Origin: Gymnogyps californianus
Lineage: Eukaryota; Chordata; Aves; Accipitriformes; Cathartidae
Length of the DNA: 64,000 nt
Assembly: GCF_018139145.2 (NCBI RefSeq)
Contig: NC_059486.1
Coordinates: 1,116,001 to 1,180,000, forward strand
Reading direction: 5' to 3'
The notes beneath the pieces are model-generated. The model saw nothing but the letters and a program-made list of their open reading frames with translations, had not been told where the DNA came from and searched no databases. A program made the translations under genes and the position numbers. Numbering within the stretch: position 1 is the first letter of the stretch; every line of letters begins with the position of its first letter. Positions 36,301 through 48,000 of this stretch are shown here, piece after piece.

Positions 36301-39300
36301 CTGGCTGCTTTATTTGGGAAAGAGCCCAAGCTGCAAACACTGAAAATGAAATTTATGAAAACTATATATTTCAAGAAAAGTAATTAGCATATGTCTGTTG
36401 CTGTGGTTGCAGGGGACTGAGTGCTTCCAACTTTCTGTAGCCTAAGCCAAGATGTTTGCTTTAAGATAGGCAGGCTGGGTGGGAGACAGTTCTTCACAGG
36501 CTGTCATGGGTAGCCAGCGCAGGTGGGATGAATCACCTGTCAGAGGCATGAATCTTTCGTTATCAATGATTAGTGGCGTAGATTGGACATTGAATTTTTA
36601 GGCAGCTAAAGGTAGGTGGGATAAATTTTAATGTCATTTGATTGACACTGGGTCATCAGAGAGACACTGTAAAAAAAAGTCATTCCCAGCGAGGTTGCCG
36701 TGTTCGTGCCAGTGGACTGTAAAACATTTCTAATTGTGCCTGCTGCTGACGGCTGACTCATTTCATGCTGCTCCAGTTTATGACATGTGCTCAGGAGGTC
36801 ATACGATGAGAGGAAGATAAGGAAAATCCCGTCTCAGTTTTTTGATTCTGTTTTCCTTTTTTCTTTTTCTTTGGCAGTCTGGAGCTTTCTGTTAGATTCT
36901 CTGCACCCATGTCCTGCTCAGCTACATCTAGGCTCGTTTTAAGCATCTCAAGTAAAACAAGACCAAAAAAAAGGGCTGCAATTAATAAGCAAACTGTTCA
37001 AAAAATTAGATTCAGAGTGAATGAGACTACATTTTATTGTTGACCAAATTCAGTTAGTGTTCTGGGCATAAAGAAATGGAGGAAATTGAAAATGCGCAAG
37101 TGTTCCATCTAGACACTTTCAAAACAAAAATGCTGTGCTACGGAAATGCAAGAAGAGTTTAATTTTTTTTTTTTAATTAAATTGCATCTTTTCAATGTAA
37201 AAGTGGCCAGCATCAAAGAGCAAGATTTACATAAATCAGGCAAATAGCCCAAAAATAAAGCACAGTATTATCTGCCTCTCAATGGAGACATTCCAGACTG
37301 ACCCAAAATGAATTGGGGGGGGGGGGGGGGGGTTCAAATTCTGTGCTTTCAACAAGAACAATGAAAATTCCTTCCAAAACAAACTTCACGGGATTTTTAA
37401 GCTTGGTCACTGACATGAAAACTCTATTATTTTGCCAGATCATATGTGAATAACTGAAGTTTCAATCATCTCCCTCCCAGAACTTCTTCCCCTGTAAAAC
37501 TGATCTCCAGGGAGAGTTTCCCTGACAGTCAGCTTAACCATCCTCTCTCTCATTTTCATCCCATTACTCCTAGCAAATTATTTTGTTAGGGTTATTGTCA
37601 TGAGCGGTGGGTATTCAGGAGACCCTTCTCACTCTGATCTGTGTATTATGGGATGGGAATGTGGTTGGGAAACCTCTTACTGCTGATGGATCGGTAATTG
37701 TTTTACCTTTAAATACCTTTTCAGCAAAATATCTCAGGTCTGTCCATTTTTTCTGGACATGGGACTTCATCTTCATTAAGTGGAAACTGCACAATTAATG
37801 GCCCGTGTAGCTCACTCTGGAGGTGGGAGGGCTGTCAAGGAACAAAAAAAAAAGGAAAGAAATTGTAACTCCTAAGAGTTCCTATATAATCCTAGCAAAA
37901 CAAAATTAAAAAAATTGGTTTTCATCTTATTTACCTACGGGGGCAGGGGTCACCTCTTTGTTTCATGGGTGTTAAGCAGAACCCCCCTGTGGCTTCCAGT
38001 CCAGACATGGTTTATTTGAACATAAACTTGTTCTGATCCAAACACAGCATTTCCTGAAGAAAGAACACACACATAGAGGCATCTTCACACTCATCTCGAA
38101 CATGTTAGAGCAGACCCAGCTGCAGTTTCACTCTCTGGACACAAATAAGCCATGCTGGAAAACTAGTTGCCAGCATCAGCACATTGTGCTATGGCCAGAC
38201 AGCTGATGACCTCTTGCAGACTGCTTCTGCTCCCCTGGAAGATGGCCTCTGACATCTGCAGAGCAGCAGGCACATGCTGTGAGGAGGAGATGTGCAGAGC
38301 ATGGGCTTGCAGGGAAACTCCAGAGACTTTGCACTGCCCTGCCACAGGTTTTCTAGCTGCTGGAGCATTCAGGAAGCTCCTGCCTCACATATATGCTCTG
38401 TGGAGGGTCAACAGACGATGCTTCTGCTTTCAGGCTTTAGTTCATTCATTCATGGCAGCAGTGAATGGTCCACTCCTGTCTCTTTCTGACACAGCCATAT
38501 GTAGGTCATCGTCTTCTCCACCATGTGTGCCCATTGCCTTGACTGTCTAACATCAACCACAGGCACCAATACTACTTAAGATAAAAGCTGAAAATTATCT
38601 TTTTTCAATTCTTAGCCAAACAGATCAGTAATCTCTTTTCACAGCTGTTTAAGGGTTCCCATCACCAGCCTCTCTCCTGTGTCTGGACCAGCACTTGCAT
38701 CAGATCATTCTTCCATGTTCCCTGAAAGACAGGGAATGGGAAGAGCCTCAAGGGCTCTGGCTGAGGGTCTGGCCCTGGCTCTGCAAGAACGCTCTGCACT
38801 AGGTGATATAATGATGCCAAAGTCTGCCAAGTGAAGACTTTCAGCACTGAAAGACATTTGATCCAAGGAAGGTAACTGGGTGACATCCTGAGACAGAAAT
38901 CACAGGGATCAGCAAGAAAGGAAGAGTAAAGAAAAGGCTGAGGTCTCAAGGGTAGTTGTGGTGCACCTAATAAACTCCAGCATGGTATGTAATCCTTGAT
39001 TTTCCATACAGGCTGCACAAAGTTACATCTGCCTGCAAATCTTTAGCACTTGGGAAGTGATATTATAAGCTAATAAATACTTGTCTTTGGATGTCAGTCG
39101 GACACGGTGTCCTTGGCTTCAGCATACCAGCAGGTTGCAGTGGCCTTTGGGCACTCCAATTCACACAGCTTTAAGTGCTTGGACATGTTACTCTCCTCTT
39201 AAACACTCTGGCCATTTCTCAGCATTTTGGTCAAGAGACTTCTGACACCATCTGACACCAGCAAGCCTGTGTGCTCTTCATAAGTGCTGTCCAAGTGAGA

Positions 39301-41560
39301 TCATTGCTTTCCAGAGGAGACAGGAAGACGTATGACCTGGTGTGTCCGATTGACGTTTGCTCCACTCAGTTGCCACTGATACTGCCTCGGGTTTTATTGC
39401 AGATTTAGTCAGAGAGCACTGCAGGGAGCAACACAAACGCAATTTGTGACTGACTCAACAGAAGAGATGAGTGGTTTGGCAGCTATCACAAAGTTCCTGT
39501 TGTCAAAATATCACAGGCTATTTTTGTCATTCTCACCTTACTAATTCCACAAAACCGTCCATGCCTGGAGCTCCTCACAGGGTCTCATTTGGCTCTAAGC
39601 CACCCCATTCTCAACCTAGGCTAAGTACCCTTCATGCAGCAACACAAATCCTCAACAGGAGAAGGGCAGAGCTGTCACGCAAAAGCGGATGCTCAGCCCC
39701 AAACGGTGCTGGTCTAAGACAGGGTGTACAGCTGAGAGATTCAGATTTTAGCTAAGTAAGCACAAGATTTGTATTCACATCCATTTCCTGGCTATGGACT
39801 CTCAGTCTGAACAAAATTTTAAGGTAAATCTGACAGGGGCACTTAAAATAGGAGCTAGTCAGATTTAGAAGCCCATGTTTGAAATTGTGATATTCTTCCA
39901 GATCCTTTTTCAACTTCTGTCTAACCTTGGAAGTGCTGCTTCAGCTTTCAGTGTTCAGCCCCACCAACCTGGCTTCCAGGCTGGGCAGTTTGGACCCAGG
40001 TTGACAGGGGCACCTCACAGATGCTAATGACATCTTACTCACCTCTGTAGACTTTGATCATGTCATAACACCAAAACTAGCTGTTCCTCCTCCTGTCTTC
40101 CAGTCCATCTACCAGGTCAGGCTCTTCATGAAATGGAGCTGTCACTTTTCCTTTTAAAATACAGCTGAAGTAGGAGGGACTTCACGAGGACAAGTCGGGG
40201 TACCTGCCTGCCTTCAACAAACCTGACAGCCTGGAGCCAAGGAGCTGCAAGGAAGGAGCCCCATCAAGAAGGTCTCCCACCAGACCTCTATAGGTGTGCT
40301 GACCTTGAAGTCATTGTGCGGTCCTATAACCCACAACACTGAGAGTGCAGAGCTGTTTTCCCTTTCTTCAGATCTGGAGAAGCACAGCCCACAGCTCCCC
40401 AAAACCTCTAGGGGAAGAGGGGCAGATGCCTCTGGGGGAAAGTATTTTTCTGTTGGAGAAGGCAGGAGAAGGCACGCAGAGTGGCCCATATTCCCATGCA
40501 TGTCAGCTAGGAGACAGCTTACACTGGAGAGAGCTTGGCATTTGTATTCCCTTGGGAAATGTTTGGGTTTGGTGTGCCCAGCACAAGGGATACCTGGACC
40601 TCTGCTGGAGCACGACTGGGGAAAAGCAACCAGGAAAGAGCAGGCTTGAAAATTACATCCAAGAGCAAGTTCTCTTCAGTGGTAAAGACACTGGTATGAT
40701 CTTATGTGCCATGAATGCCAGTCTGGAGGATGAAACACTGGAGGGTTAACTTGGGCAGCCAGAGGTGCTGTTCCTGCTGTCTGGAGCTCGCTGCTGAGTC
40801 TGGTTATCAGTACCACTACTGAAAATTAAAACCAGAAAGAGAAGGTGGCTGCCACAGCAAGACAAGGGCAGCACAGAGGACTGCATGGGGTGTTGCTTTT
40901 TGCTTTGTTTAAACTCTTCAGATTTGTGGTTTGGATTCATGATTCAAAGGAGTGTTTATACTACCAGGTTGATTTAGTTGCTGGAGTTTCTAGGTAGGAA
41001 AGCCCAGTTGTTTTATTGTCCTGCAGCCCCTGACAAAACAGCGAGGGCCAAACAACCTCATTCTGTCCAGAGAAAACACTGGGATGTGGTGACTCACTTC
41101 TGCATTCAAATCTGAATGATTCCCAAAGAGGGATGCAGCCTTTGGCCATGAGAGAGGGCTGCTCATCGCTGCCTTGGAGAGAGCTGCCCCCATGGGGGTG
41201 GTTCTTCCACTGTGCATTGATGTTCCCTGTCCTGCTCCACTCACACAGCAGAAACGCAGCCACACTGCTGCAGCCACCTCTTCCTCTGCACTGCCTGCTG
41301 TGACATTGCCTCTCCAGCACAAATATAACATGCACTGGCGTGTATGATGATTCCAGCTCAGCTCTCACATAGAGCTTTATATGGTGCTGTCCTCCACTAT
41401 CTGCACTGGGAAGGTCTTCTGTTATTATACACATTTTAAGAGATTGGTCCCTGGCAGTGCCCCAGAGGAAGCTCCGTTGGTAGCTCTGGAGGAAAAGTTG
41501 TGCTGACGTTTACCTACAGCCTGAAATTTAAATTCCTACAGCCACAAGAGCAACCTCAGC
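30336..41560. other. Long gene-free stretch
   Basis: Eleven kilobases without a recognisable gene or mobile element. Frames reach 213 codons (30279-30920 plus, starting inside the CR1) and 157 codons (40961-41434 minus); none shows a domain. It contains a G18 run at 37315-37332, a T12 run at 37163-37174 and an AT-rich, possibly conserved stretch near 36520-36860. Confidence 0.45.
37315..37332 (+). repeat. G18 homopolymer
   Basis: Eighteen consecutive G follow AATT. It could form a G-quadruplex on the plus strand. Its length is probably polymorphic and liable to sequencing error. Confidence 0.85.
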
Positions 41561-41840
41561 CCCTTCGTGCTGGTTTTGGCTGGGAGAGAGTTAATTTTCT
41601 TCACAGTAGCTGGTAGGGGGCTATGTTTTGGATTTGTGCTGAAAACAGGGTTGATAAGACAGAGATGTTTTTGTTACTGCTGAGCAGTGCTTACACAGAG
41701 CCAAGGCCTTTGCTGCTCCTCACCCCACCCCACCAGCGAGGAGGCTGGGGGTGCACGAGGAGCTGGGAGGGGACACAGCCGGGACAGCTGACCCCAACTG
41801 ACCCAAGGGATATTCCAGTCTATATGATGTCACGCTCAGC

Positions 41841-41848
41841 ATATAAAG
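41841..41848 (+). promoter_or_regulatory. TATA box of LTR copy 3
   Basis: ATATAAAG follows CACGCTCAGC, the counterpart of the TATA position in the related LTRs. Confidence 0.65.
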
Positions 41849-42028
41849 CTGGGGGAAGAAGAAGGAAAGGGGGGACGTTGGGAGTGATGGTGTTGGTCTT
41901 CCCAAGACACCGTTACGCATGATGGAGCCCTGCTTTCCTGGGGATGGCTGAACCCCTGCCTGCCGATGGGAAGTGGTGAATGAATTCCTTGTTTTGCTTT
42001 GCTTGCGTGCACAGCTTTTGCTTTACCT

Positions 42029-42034
42029 ATTAAA
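42029..42034 (+). terminator. Polyadenylation signal of LTR copy 3
   Basis: ATTAAA precedes CTGTCTTTATCTCAACCC, the same arrangement as in the LTR at 59841-60422. Confidence 0.6.
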
Positions 42035-42390
42035 CTGTCTTTATCTCAACCCATGAGCTCTCTCACTTTTACTCTTCCTATTCTCTCCCCTATCCTACCA
42101 AGCGGGGAGTGAGCGAGCGGCTGCGTGGAGCTTATTTGCCAGCTGGGGTTAAACCACAACACCCTTCTAGCAGTAAATTGAGGTTTTTCCTGCCCACTCT
42201 CATGTTTGAGCTCTCAGGCAAGGGATACTTTTCACAGTTGTTGACAAAGCAATTCTCACCTGCAGAAGAAACTGCACGGGATGCTATGTCACCAGTTCGT
42301 CATCTGTCAGCTGTTATCTGTGGACTCAGGAGGTGACAGGGAGCCACTGCTTCCCTCCATGCTGCAAAGCCCAACAAGAAATAAATATCT

Positions 42391-42672
42391 TCTGGCCAGC
42401 AGGTCGAGGGAAGTAATTCTGCCCCTCTACTCCGCTCTGGTGAGACCCCACCTGCAGTACAGCATCCAGCTCTGGAGTCCTCAGCACAGGAAAGACATGG
42501 ACCTGTTGGAGCGGGTCCAGAGGAGGGCCAGAAAAATGATCAGAGGGCTGGAGCACCTCTCCTGTGAGGAAAGGTTGAGAGAGCTGGGGTTGTTCAGCCT
42601 GGAGAAGAGAAGGCTCCGGGGAGACCTTATCATGGACTTTCAATACTTAAAGGGGGCTTATAAGAAAGATTG
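42391..42672 (+). pseudogene. CR1 ORF2 C-terminal fragment, cut by the LTR
   Basis: Within the open frame 42281-42685 this part encodes recognisable CR1 reverse-transcriptase C-terminal sequence, including [38 protein letters not shown] and [11 protein letters not shown]. The frame runs into the LTR and stops at 42685. On the far side the CR1 coding frame would also meet a stop near 43326 after an apparent one-base gain. The fragment lacks the endonuclease and the catalytic reverse-transcriptase motifs, so it is inert. Confidence 0.85.
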
Positions 42673-42799
42673 TGTCGTGGTTTAACCCCAGCCAGCAACT
42701 CAGCACCACGCAGCCGCTTCCCCCTTCCCCCTCCCAGTGGGGTGAGGAGGAGGAAAGGAAAGAAAAAAAAGTAAAACTCGTGGGTTGAGATAAGAACAG

Positions 42800-42805
42800 T
42801 TTAAT
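42800..42805 (-). terminator. Polyadenylation signal of LTR copy 2
   Basis: ATTAAA on the minus strand, in the same context as in copy 1. Confidence 0.62.
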
Positions 42806-43006
42806 AACTAAAGTAAAATATAATACTAACAATAGTAATAATGAAATATAATAATAATAGTAATGAAAAGGAATACAACAAAAAAAGGAAGGGGGGGGGG
42901 AAGGAAAAAAACCAGTGATGCACAATGCAATTGCTCACCACCCGCTGACCGATGCCCAGTTAGTTCCCGAGCCGCGATCCGCGCCTCCCGGCCAACTCCC
43001 CCCCAG

Positions 43007-43014
43007 TTTATATA
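43007..43014 (-). promoter_or_regulatory. TATA box of LTR copy 2
   Basis: TATATAAA on the minus strand (TTTATATA on plus), at the same place in the LTR as in copy 1. Confidence 0.72.
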
Positions 43015-43616
43015 CTGGGCATGACATTCCATGGTATGGAATACCCCTTTGGCTAGTTGGGGTCAGCTGCCCCGGCCATGCTCCCTCCCAGCTCCTTGCA
43101 CACCTGCTTGCTGGCAGAGCACGGGAAACTGAAAAGTCCTTGGCTTAAGATAAGCGCTACTTAGCAACAACTAAAACCTCAGAGTGTTATCAACATCATT
43201 CTCACACTAAATCCAAAACACAGCACTGTACCAGCTACTAAAAAGAAAGTTAACTCTGTCCCAGCCGAAACCAGGACAGATGGGGACAGACTTTTTAGCA
43301 GGGCCTGTAGCGATAGGACAAGGGGGTAATGGTTTTAAACTAAAAGAGGGGAGATTTAGACTAAGGTATAGGAAGATTTCTTCCTAGATATAAGGAAGAA
43401 ATTTTTTTTATGATGCGGGTGGTGAAACACTGGCACAGGTTGCCCAGAGAGGTGGTAGATGCCCCATCCCTGGAAACATTCAAGGTCAGGTTAGCCGGGG
43501 CTCTGAGTAACCAGGTCTAGTTGAAGATGTCCCTGCTGATTGCAGGGGGGTTGGACAAGATGACCTTTAAAGGTCCCTTCCAACCCAAACTATTCTATGA
43601 TTCTATGATTCTGTGA

Positions 43617-44869
43617 TCTTCCCTCTGAAGATTGGGCTTTAGCTGGCCGAATGTATTTGCAAGGTCCACAGTCACACAGTACAGCAGGAGGGAGGACGTG
43701 GTGTATAAATCCCATGCAGATATGATCATTTCTTGTTAGTACCAGGACCCAGTGCTAATACAGAGGGTCATTGTCATTCATGCACTGTACTGGATGTGTA
43801 CAGACACACCCAGAATATCAAACAAACACAAAGCAAGCACGAGGAAATAGCACACAGCCGAACACAAAAAGCAGCAAAATAACTATCCGTCTTCCTTAAA
43901 AACTGCATTTGTTCTTCGCTTTCCCCTGAAAAACAGAGTCGAAGAAGCAGAATGATGAAAGAAAGAACAGGAGTTAATCAACAAAGAAGTTCTGGCAAGA
44001 AACCAAGTTACCTCTGGAGCTTCTTGTGTTGAACGAGAAACCATCAATGATAAGGTATAGCCATAAATGATTTTCACAATGGACTGGCCCAAACACTGAA
44101 ATTATTCTGCAGGGAACAGCTCTTCACAGGCTAATTGGGCTTGTTCAGTCTTGAAAGCCAAGGATACACCAGGGGCTAGTTTCATTTATTGGGTTTAGAA
44201 GAAGTATTTACAAATCTAAAACCGTAAATCTGAGGCTTTGTAGCCTTAGCTAAAAAGCAGAAATGAAGCTAAGACTGATGTCAGCCAGGACTTTGCCTTC
44301 ATCCTTGAGCTTAACTGATTGATTGAGTTACATGTAGATCATTAAAAAACATACATTAAAAGAAAACTCCTGACCTCCGGGGAGACCAGCCCTGAATGCT
44401 TTACTGCTAGCAAAAAACAACCACCAGAATTCAGCAACAAAAATAAGAAAGAAACCTGCAGCATCATAGCACCAAGGAGATAGAAATAATTCCAGTCAGA
44501 AGCCAAAAATCCCAGTCTGCCCCTCTTCTTTTCATGCTGGCCAGGTGCCCTTTGCTTGTGTGAACTCAACGTCACCACATCTGGGCTACGATGGACCAAG
44601 ATGGTGACAGGTTCAACCATGAGCGAGGTGGACATTGAAGAAGGCTGATGTCCAGCTCAACAGCCTTTATAGGTCACAGCAAACACCCTGTTTGCAGGGC
44701 TGCAGGGCTTCCCCCAGACCAAGGACTAGCTAGACCAGGGCAAATATTCATTAATTAGCAAACTCTCTCAAATACATGATCTCAGGGGGAGTAAGGAAAG
44801 TCACCAATGTCAGTGAAATTTGGCATATGGTTTCAGCTGAAAAAAAATCAGGAAACTTTCTGGAATCTG
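43617..44869. other. Gene-free stretch
   Basis: Unique sequence directly after the CR1 tail. Frames do not exceed 97 codons. Nothing was recognised. Confidence 0.5.
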
Positions 44870-45072
44870 AAAAAATCATCAAATAATTCAGGTTGGAAGG
44901 GACTTCAGGAGGTTTCTAGTCCAACCTCTTGCTCAAAGCATGGTCAACTATGAGATGAGGTTACTTAGAGCTTTGTCCAGGTTTGTCTTACAAACCTGCA
45001 AGTGTGGAGACTCCTCACCCTCTATGGGCAACCTCTTCCAATCCTTGGCTGTCCTAATAGTGAAAAAAAATG
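44870..45072 (-). mobile_element. CR1 LINE 3' fragment, minus strand
   Basis: The plus strand carries AATAATTCAGGTTGGAAGGGACTTCAGGAGG, TCTAGTCCAACCTCTTGCTCAAAGCATGGTCAACTA, GTGGAGACTCCTCACCCTCTATGGGCAACCTCTTCCA and GTGAAAAAAA, the complement of a CR1 3' end. Diverged; truncated at its 5' end. Confidence 0.85.
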
Positions 45073-48000
45073 GATTTGGGATTTTCGTTTTTGAGTGGTC
45101 CTCTTCAAAAGAGCAGGAGAGAGGGAGAAAGAAAGATAAAGTGGACAGGCAAAGGAAAAATAAAACAACCTTATGTCAAGTAGTGGGTCCAGTAGAAGGA
45201 GCAGAGCTCATTTCACCTGGTTTTTTACATCTCCATTCTGAGCTGGTCATTCCAAGTTCCTCATTGCCACCTGAGAACTGACACACTTAGGATATTATTC
45301 AGTCCATCCTTAAGGAAATGTCTAATATGGCTTAGACCAATGCCTCTCAGGACTCCTCTCTCTCTGGTGACTGTGAGGAGACCATAGGCTACTCCCGCAG
45401 AAAAATACACCTCCACCGGGATGTATAAAGCTGGGGCTGATGACTCCTGCCCTGCCTGCCTCTTTCACACCATCCCCCAAACACACTTCTCTTGTTGCCA
45501 CCCCCTCACCACCAAAAGCTCCAAACTTGCTGTCTGAGAGAAAGGTGGACCCGCAATATCAGCTCAACCTCCAACCAAAACATTTGGCATCCTCCTTATA
45601 GATGCAAAAGCCAAGGCATTAAAACTGAGGAAGGTATGCTTGTAGAACAGCTTGGGGGAATGGATTTGCCCCCCCAGTTAGGAGCAAAAAAGGGACTCTG
45701 GCCCCTCAGAGAGGGGCTGATCCATGCTCTTTGTGCTTGCTTTTCCTCACCCTCCAGTTTCCTCCTTCAGAGGCAGACCCAGATCCAGCCAGTTGGCTTG
45801 CATAGGTCCCCAAGGCTCCCTGCGAGCTCTAAGTGAGTTTGGAAAGCCAACACTTTTGCTTGCACATGCAAGATACCATTGGCATCCAAATCACAGCTGC
45901 ACAAGGTGGTCTGGCTTGCTCAGGGTGCCACATCCAATGTCCTTGTATATCAACCCAAGCATGCATGCAGAGCTGATTCACAGTGAGCTCGGTATGGACA
46001 ATAAAATACGATTTGTCATCTAATTACTGCAGATCGTAGTGGCTTGTATACTTTAAAGGGCTCATTAATTTAAACTAGTCTCTTATTTAGCTGTTACTTT
46101 TATGCAGCCTCGCTCATCACTCAGTCAGGCCTCAGCCTGCCCCATTAGCACCGTGTCGTCTGACGCCGTACATCCAGCTCGCAGGTGCCAAGCAGCGCCC
46201 TTTCCAGCTCACATGGACCAGCGGCCAAGGCAGCAACTGGAGATTAGGACTGAACATTAGGTGTGAGCCAGTTGCAAATGTCACTCCACTGTTTTGGCTC
46301 CTGCAAGGAGGGATCAATCCAAGTAGCTTTGACAGTGGTAAACCTGGTTTGCACATGCAACTCCTCTGATGACACCCTTTCTGCATTGTGCACAGAAACG
46401 ATCAAAATGGTAAGAACCTGAAACATAAAAATCGTTTGATGTAGTCCTCTTTATTTTCCAACTCATCTGTAGGAGGGATTGTTTGGGCACAGAGTAGTAG
46501 AGAAATTAGCATTGTTAATTTGATGCAAGCCAGGGTAGCTATATGCGTTCAAGAAATGCAACACAATTAATTAGCCTCTAAAAAAAGCATTTGAAGTGTT
46601 TATTGCAGGATCAAGCTCCTGGTTTTATAAGCAGATGGGGAAATAAAGTGCTAGGAATGACATGGAGAAAACAGCTGCACTGGGACCAGAAGCCTAATTC
46701 ATAATTCAACAGACTAATCAGTGAACATCTTCTGCAGTTCCTCAGCTGTAATGGAAGAACGTGAGGAGGCAAACGATTAGGCTGCTTTATTTCTTAAAGA
46801 GGCTGCTACCAATTAGCTTTCTTTCTCTGTTGCCCATGTACAAATCTAATGATGTGGCCCATGTTATTAAAGAGACAGAGAAAAGTAGGTCAGCCTAAAA
46901 TAATTGTCTTAATGATAAACACTCTGAGGCACAATTTCAATACAGTTTGCTGAGAATTAATTAAAAGAGTAAAGACCTGTTCACACTCACTTTTCTGATC
47001 TTTCCCATTCTCCTGCATGAAGAGAAAGGGCTGATGTTTTGTTGCTGCTGCTGTTTGCTCTGTAATTGCCTTTTAGTAGTGACTGCAGAGTCAGCCATGG
47101 TGGTGGTTCACCTCCATGCAGATCCAACCACAGCTTTGCGTTCAGGGTCTAGCTTTCTGCTGCCTTAGCTTTGCAGTCTGGATACCCGGGACTCATCGTA
47201 GGCACCCAGGAAGATTCACCTCTTCGCTAATGGGGACAGGTTTGAGGCACCTGCCTCTCCGCGGAGACAGAAGGGGAGCCAGCTGTGACTGGCCCAGATT
47301 GTGACAGCAATTAGACATCAATGGCTAGATGAATAGATGCTGTAGGGAGCTGACTGCTTTCAAGGAAAAGTGAATCCTAGCTTGGATCTGTCCCTGAATC
47401 CAACAGGAAAGCTTGTTCTGGGGAAGACACTGCAGGAGGGTCAGTGTCCTACACCGTCTGACCTCCTGGGAATAAGGACTTTGCCTTGGCATAGTCTTTA
47501 CTCTTCATCAAGAGTTTGGCTTGGAGTACACCTGACATGGTCTGTGCCCTAGGCAGAAACGTTATGCTCTTCTTTCAATTAAAAACCATTTGTCTGAGCT
47601 AGGATCCATCAGGATGACCCTGGCATCTGCATTTCAGCTTCTTTCCTGGAATCTTTCTTTCTGGTCTAGCCTGGAGGTCATTTCACTGGTAGCCTTGTCG
47701 CCTGCTGGCTTGATTTCCCTGCATTGGCATCGGGGCATTGAGTATTGACTGGTTTTCTGTGTCACAGGAGAATGACGGCCTGGCCCTGGTTGCCTCCAAG
47801 CATCTCTGTGCAGGTCTGCGCAGCTGGATGAGTCCAAGGCCCGAGATAAGCTCACCGGTCTTGGAGTCCCTGTGCTGGCAGTAATCTCAGTTGAGATGTA
47901 ATTTTTCCTTTTCATGGATCCCCCAACTAAAATCTTCAAGTACAATTGGTAGAGTCAACACATTATATACCTCTGCTGTTCTTCCCAAGGTTGTGAGAGT

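Larger units (their letters stand above)
41566..42161 (+). mobile_element. Solo LTR, older relative of the ERVL-like LTRs (copy 3)
   Basis: The body reads GTGCTGGTTTTGGCTGGGAGAGAGTTAATTTTCTTCACAGTAGCTGG and ends GGGGTTAAACCACAACA, clearly related to the LTR family at 5183, 42673 and 59841 but strongly diverged in the middle. A perfect 5-bp duplication, ccctt, lies at 41561-41565 and 42162-42166. This implies the LTR starts at 41566, where the expected TG is now CG, a CpG-type or other point change. A TATA-like ATATAAAG is at 41841-41848 and ATTAAA at 42029-42034. The 596-bp length is normal for the family. No interior is present. The CR1 begins about 230 bp downstream. Confidence 0.9.
42673..43278 (-). 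mobile_element. Solo LTR, ERVL-like young subfamily, inverted (copy 2), nested in CR1
   Basis: Read on the minus strand it begins TGTCCTGGTTTCGGC and ends TTAAACCACGACA. It is 606 bp. The flanks are gattg at 42668-42672 and gatgg at 43279-43283, a 5-bp duplication with one mismatch. The CR1 sequence expected at the empty site agrees with gatgg, so the left copy has mutated. On the minus strand there is a TATATAAA box (43007-43014) and an ATTAAA signal (42800-42805). By eye it is about 97% identical to the copy at 5183-5784, including the subfamily-marking polypyrimidine tract. No proviral interior is present. Confidence 0.94.
42391..43616 (+). mobile_element. CR1 LINE 3' end, interrupted by an inverted LTR
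   Basis: 5'-truncated CR1 beginning at about TGGCCAGCAGGTCGAGGGAAG. The left part runs to 42672 and the right part resumes at 43279, separated by the LTR. The right part holds GACTTTTTAGCAGGGCCTGT, CACTGGCACAGGTTGCCCAGAGAGGTGG and GACCTTTAAAGGTCCCTTCCAACCC. It ends in the diagnostic octamer repeat ATTCTATG-ATTCTATG-ATTCTGTGA. Without the insertion the element is about 615 bp. It is the best preserved CR1 in the window, and hence probably the youngest. Same-strand insertion with the tail at the right shows plus orientation. Confidence 0.95.

Noticed and set aside
40961..41434. 157-codon minus-strand frame
   Set aside because: No recognisable family, a second frame of 113 codons overlaps it, and there is no exon or promoter signal.
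12131..42161. Pairing of LTRs as the two ends of one provirus
   Set aside because: Each LTR has its own matching 5-bp duplication, the sequences or orientations do not pair, and no gag, pol or env remnant lies between them.
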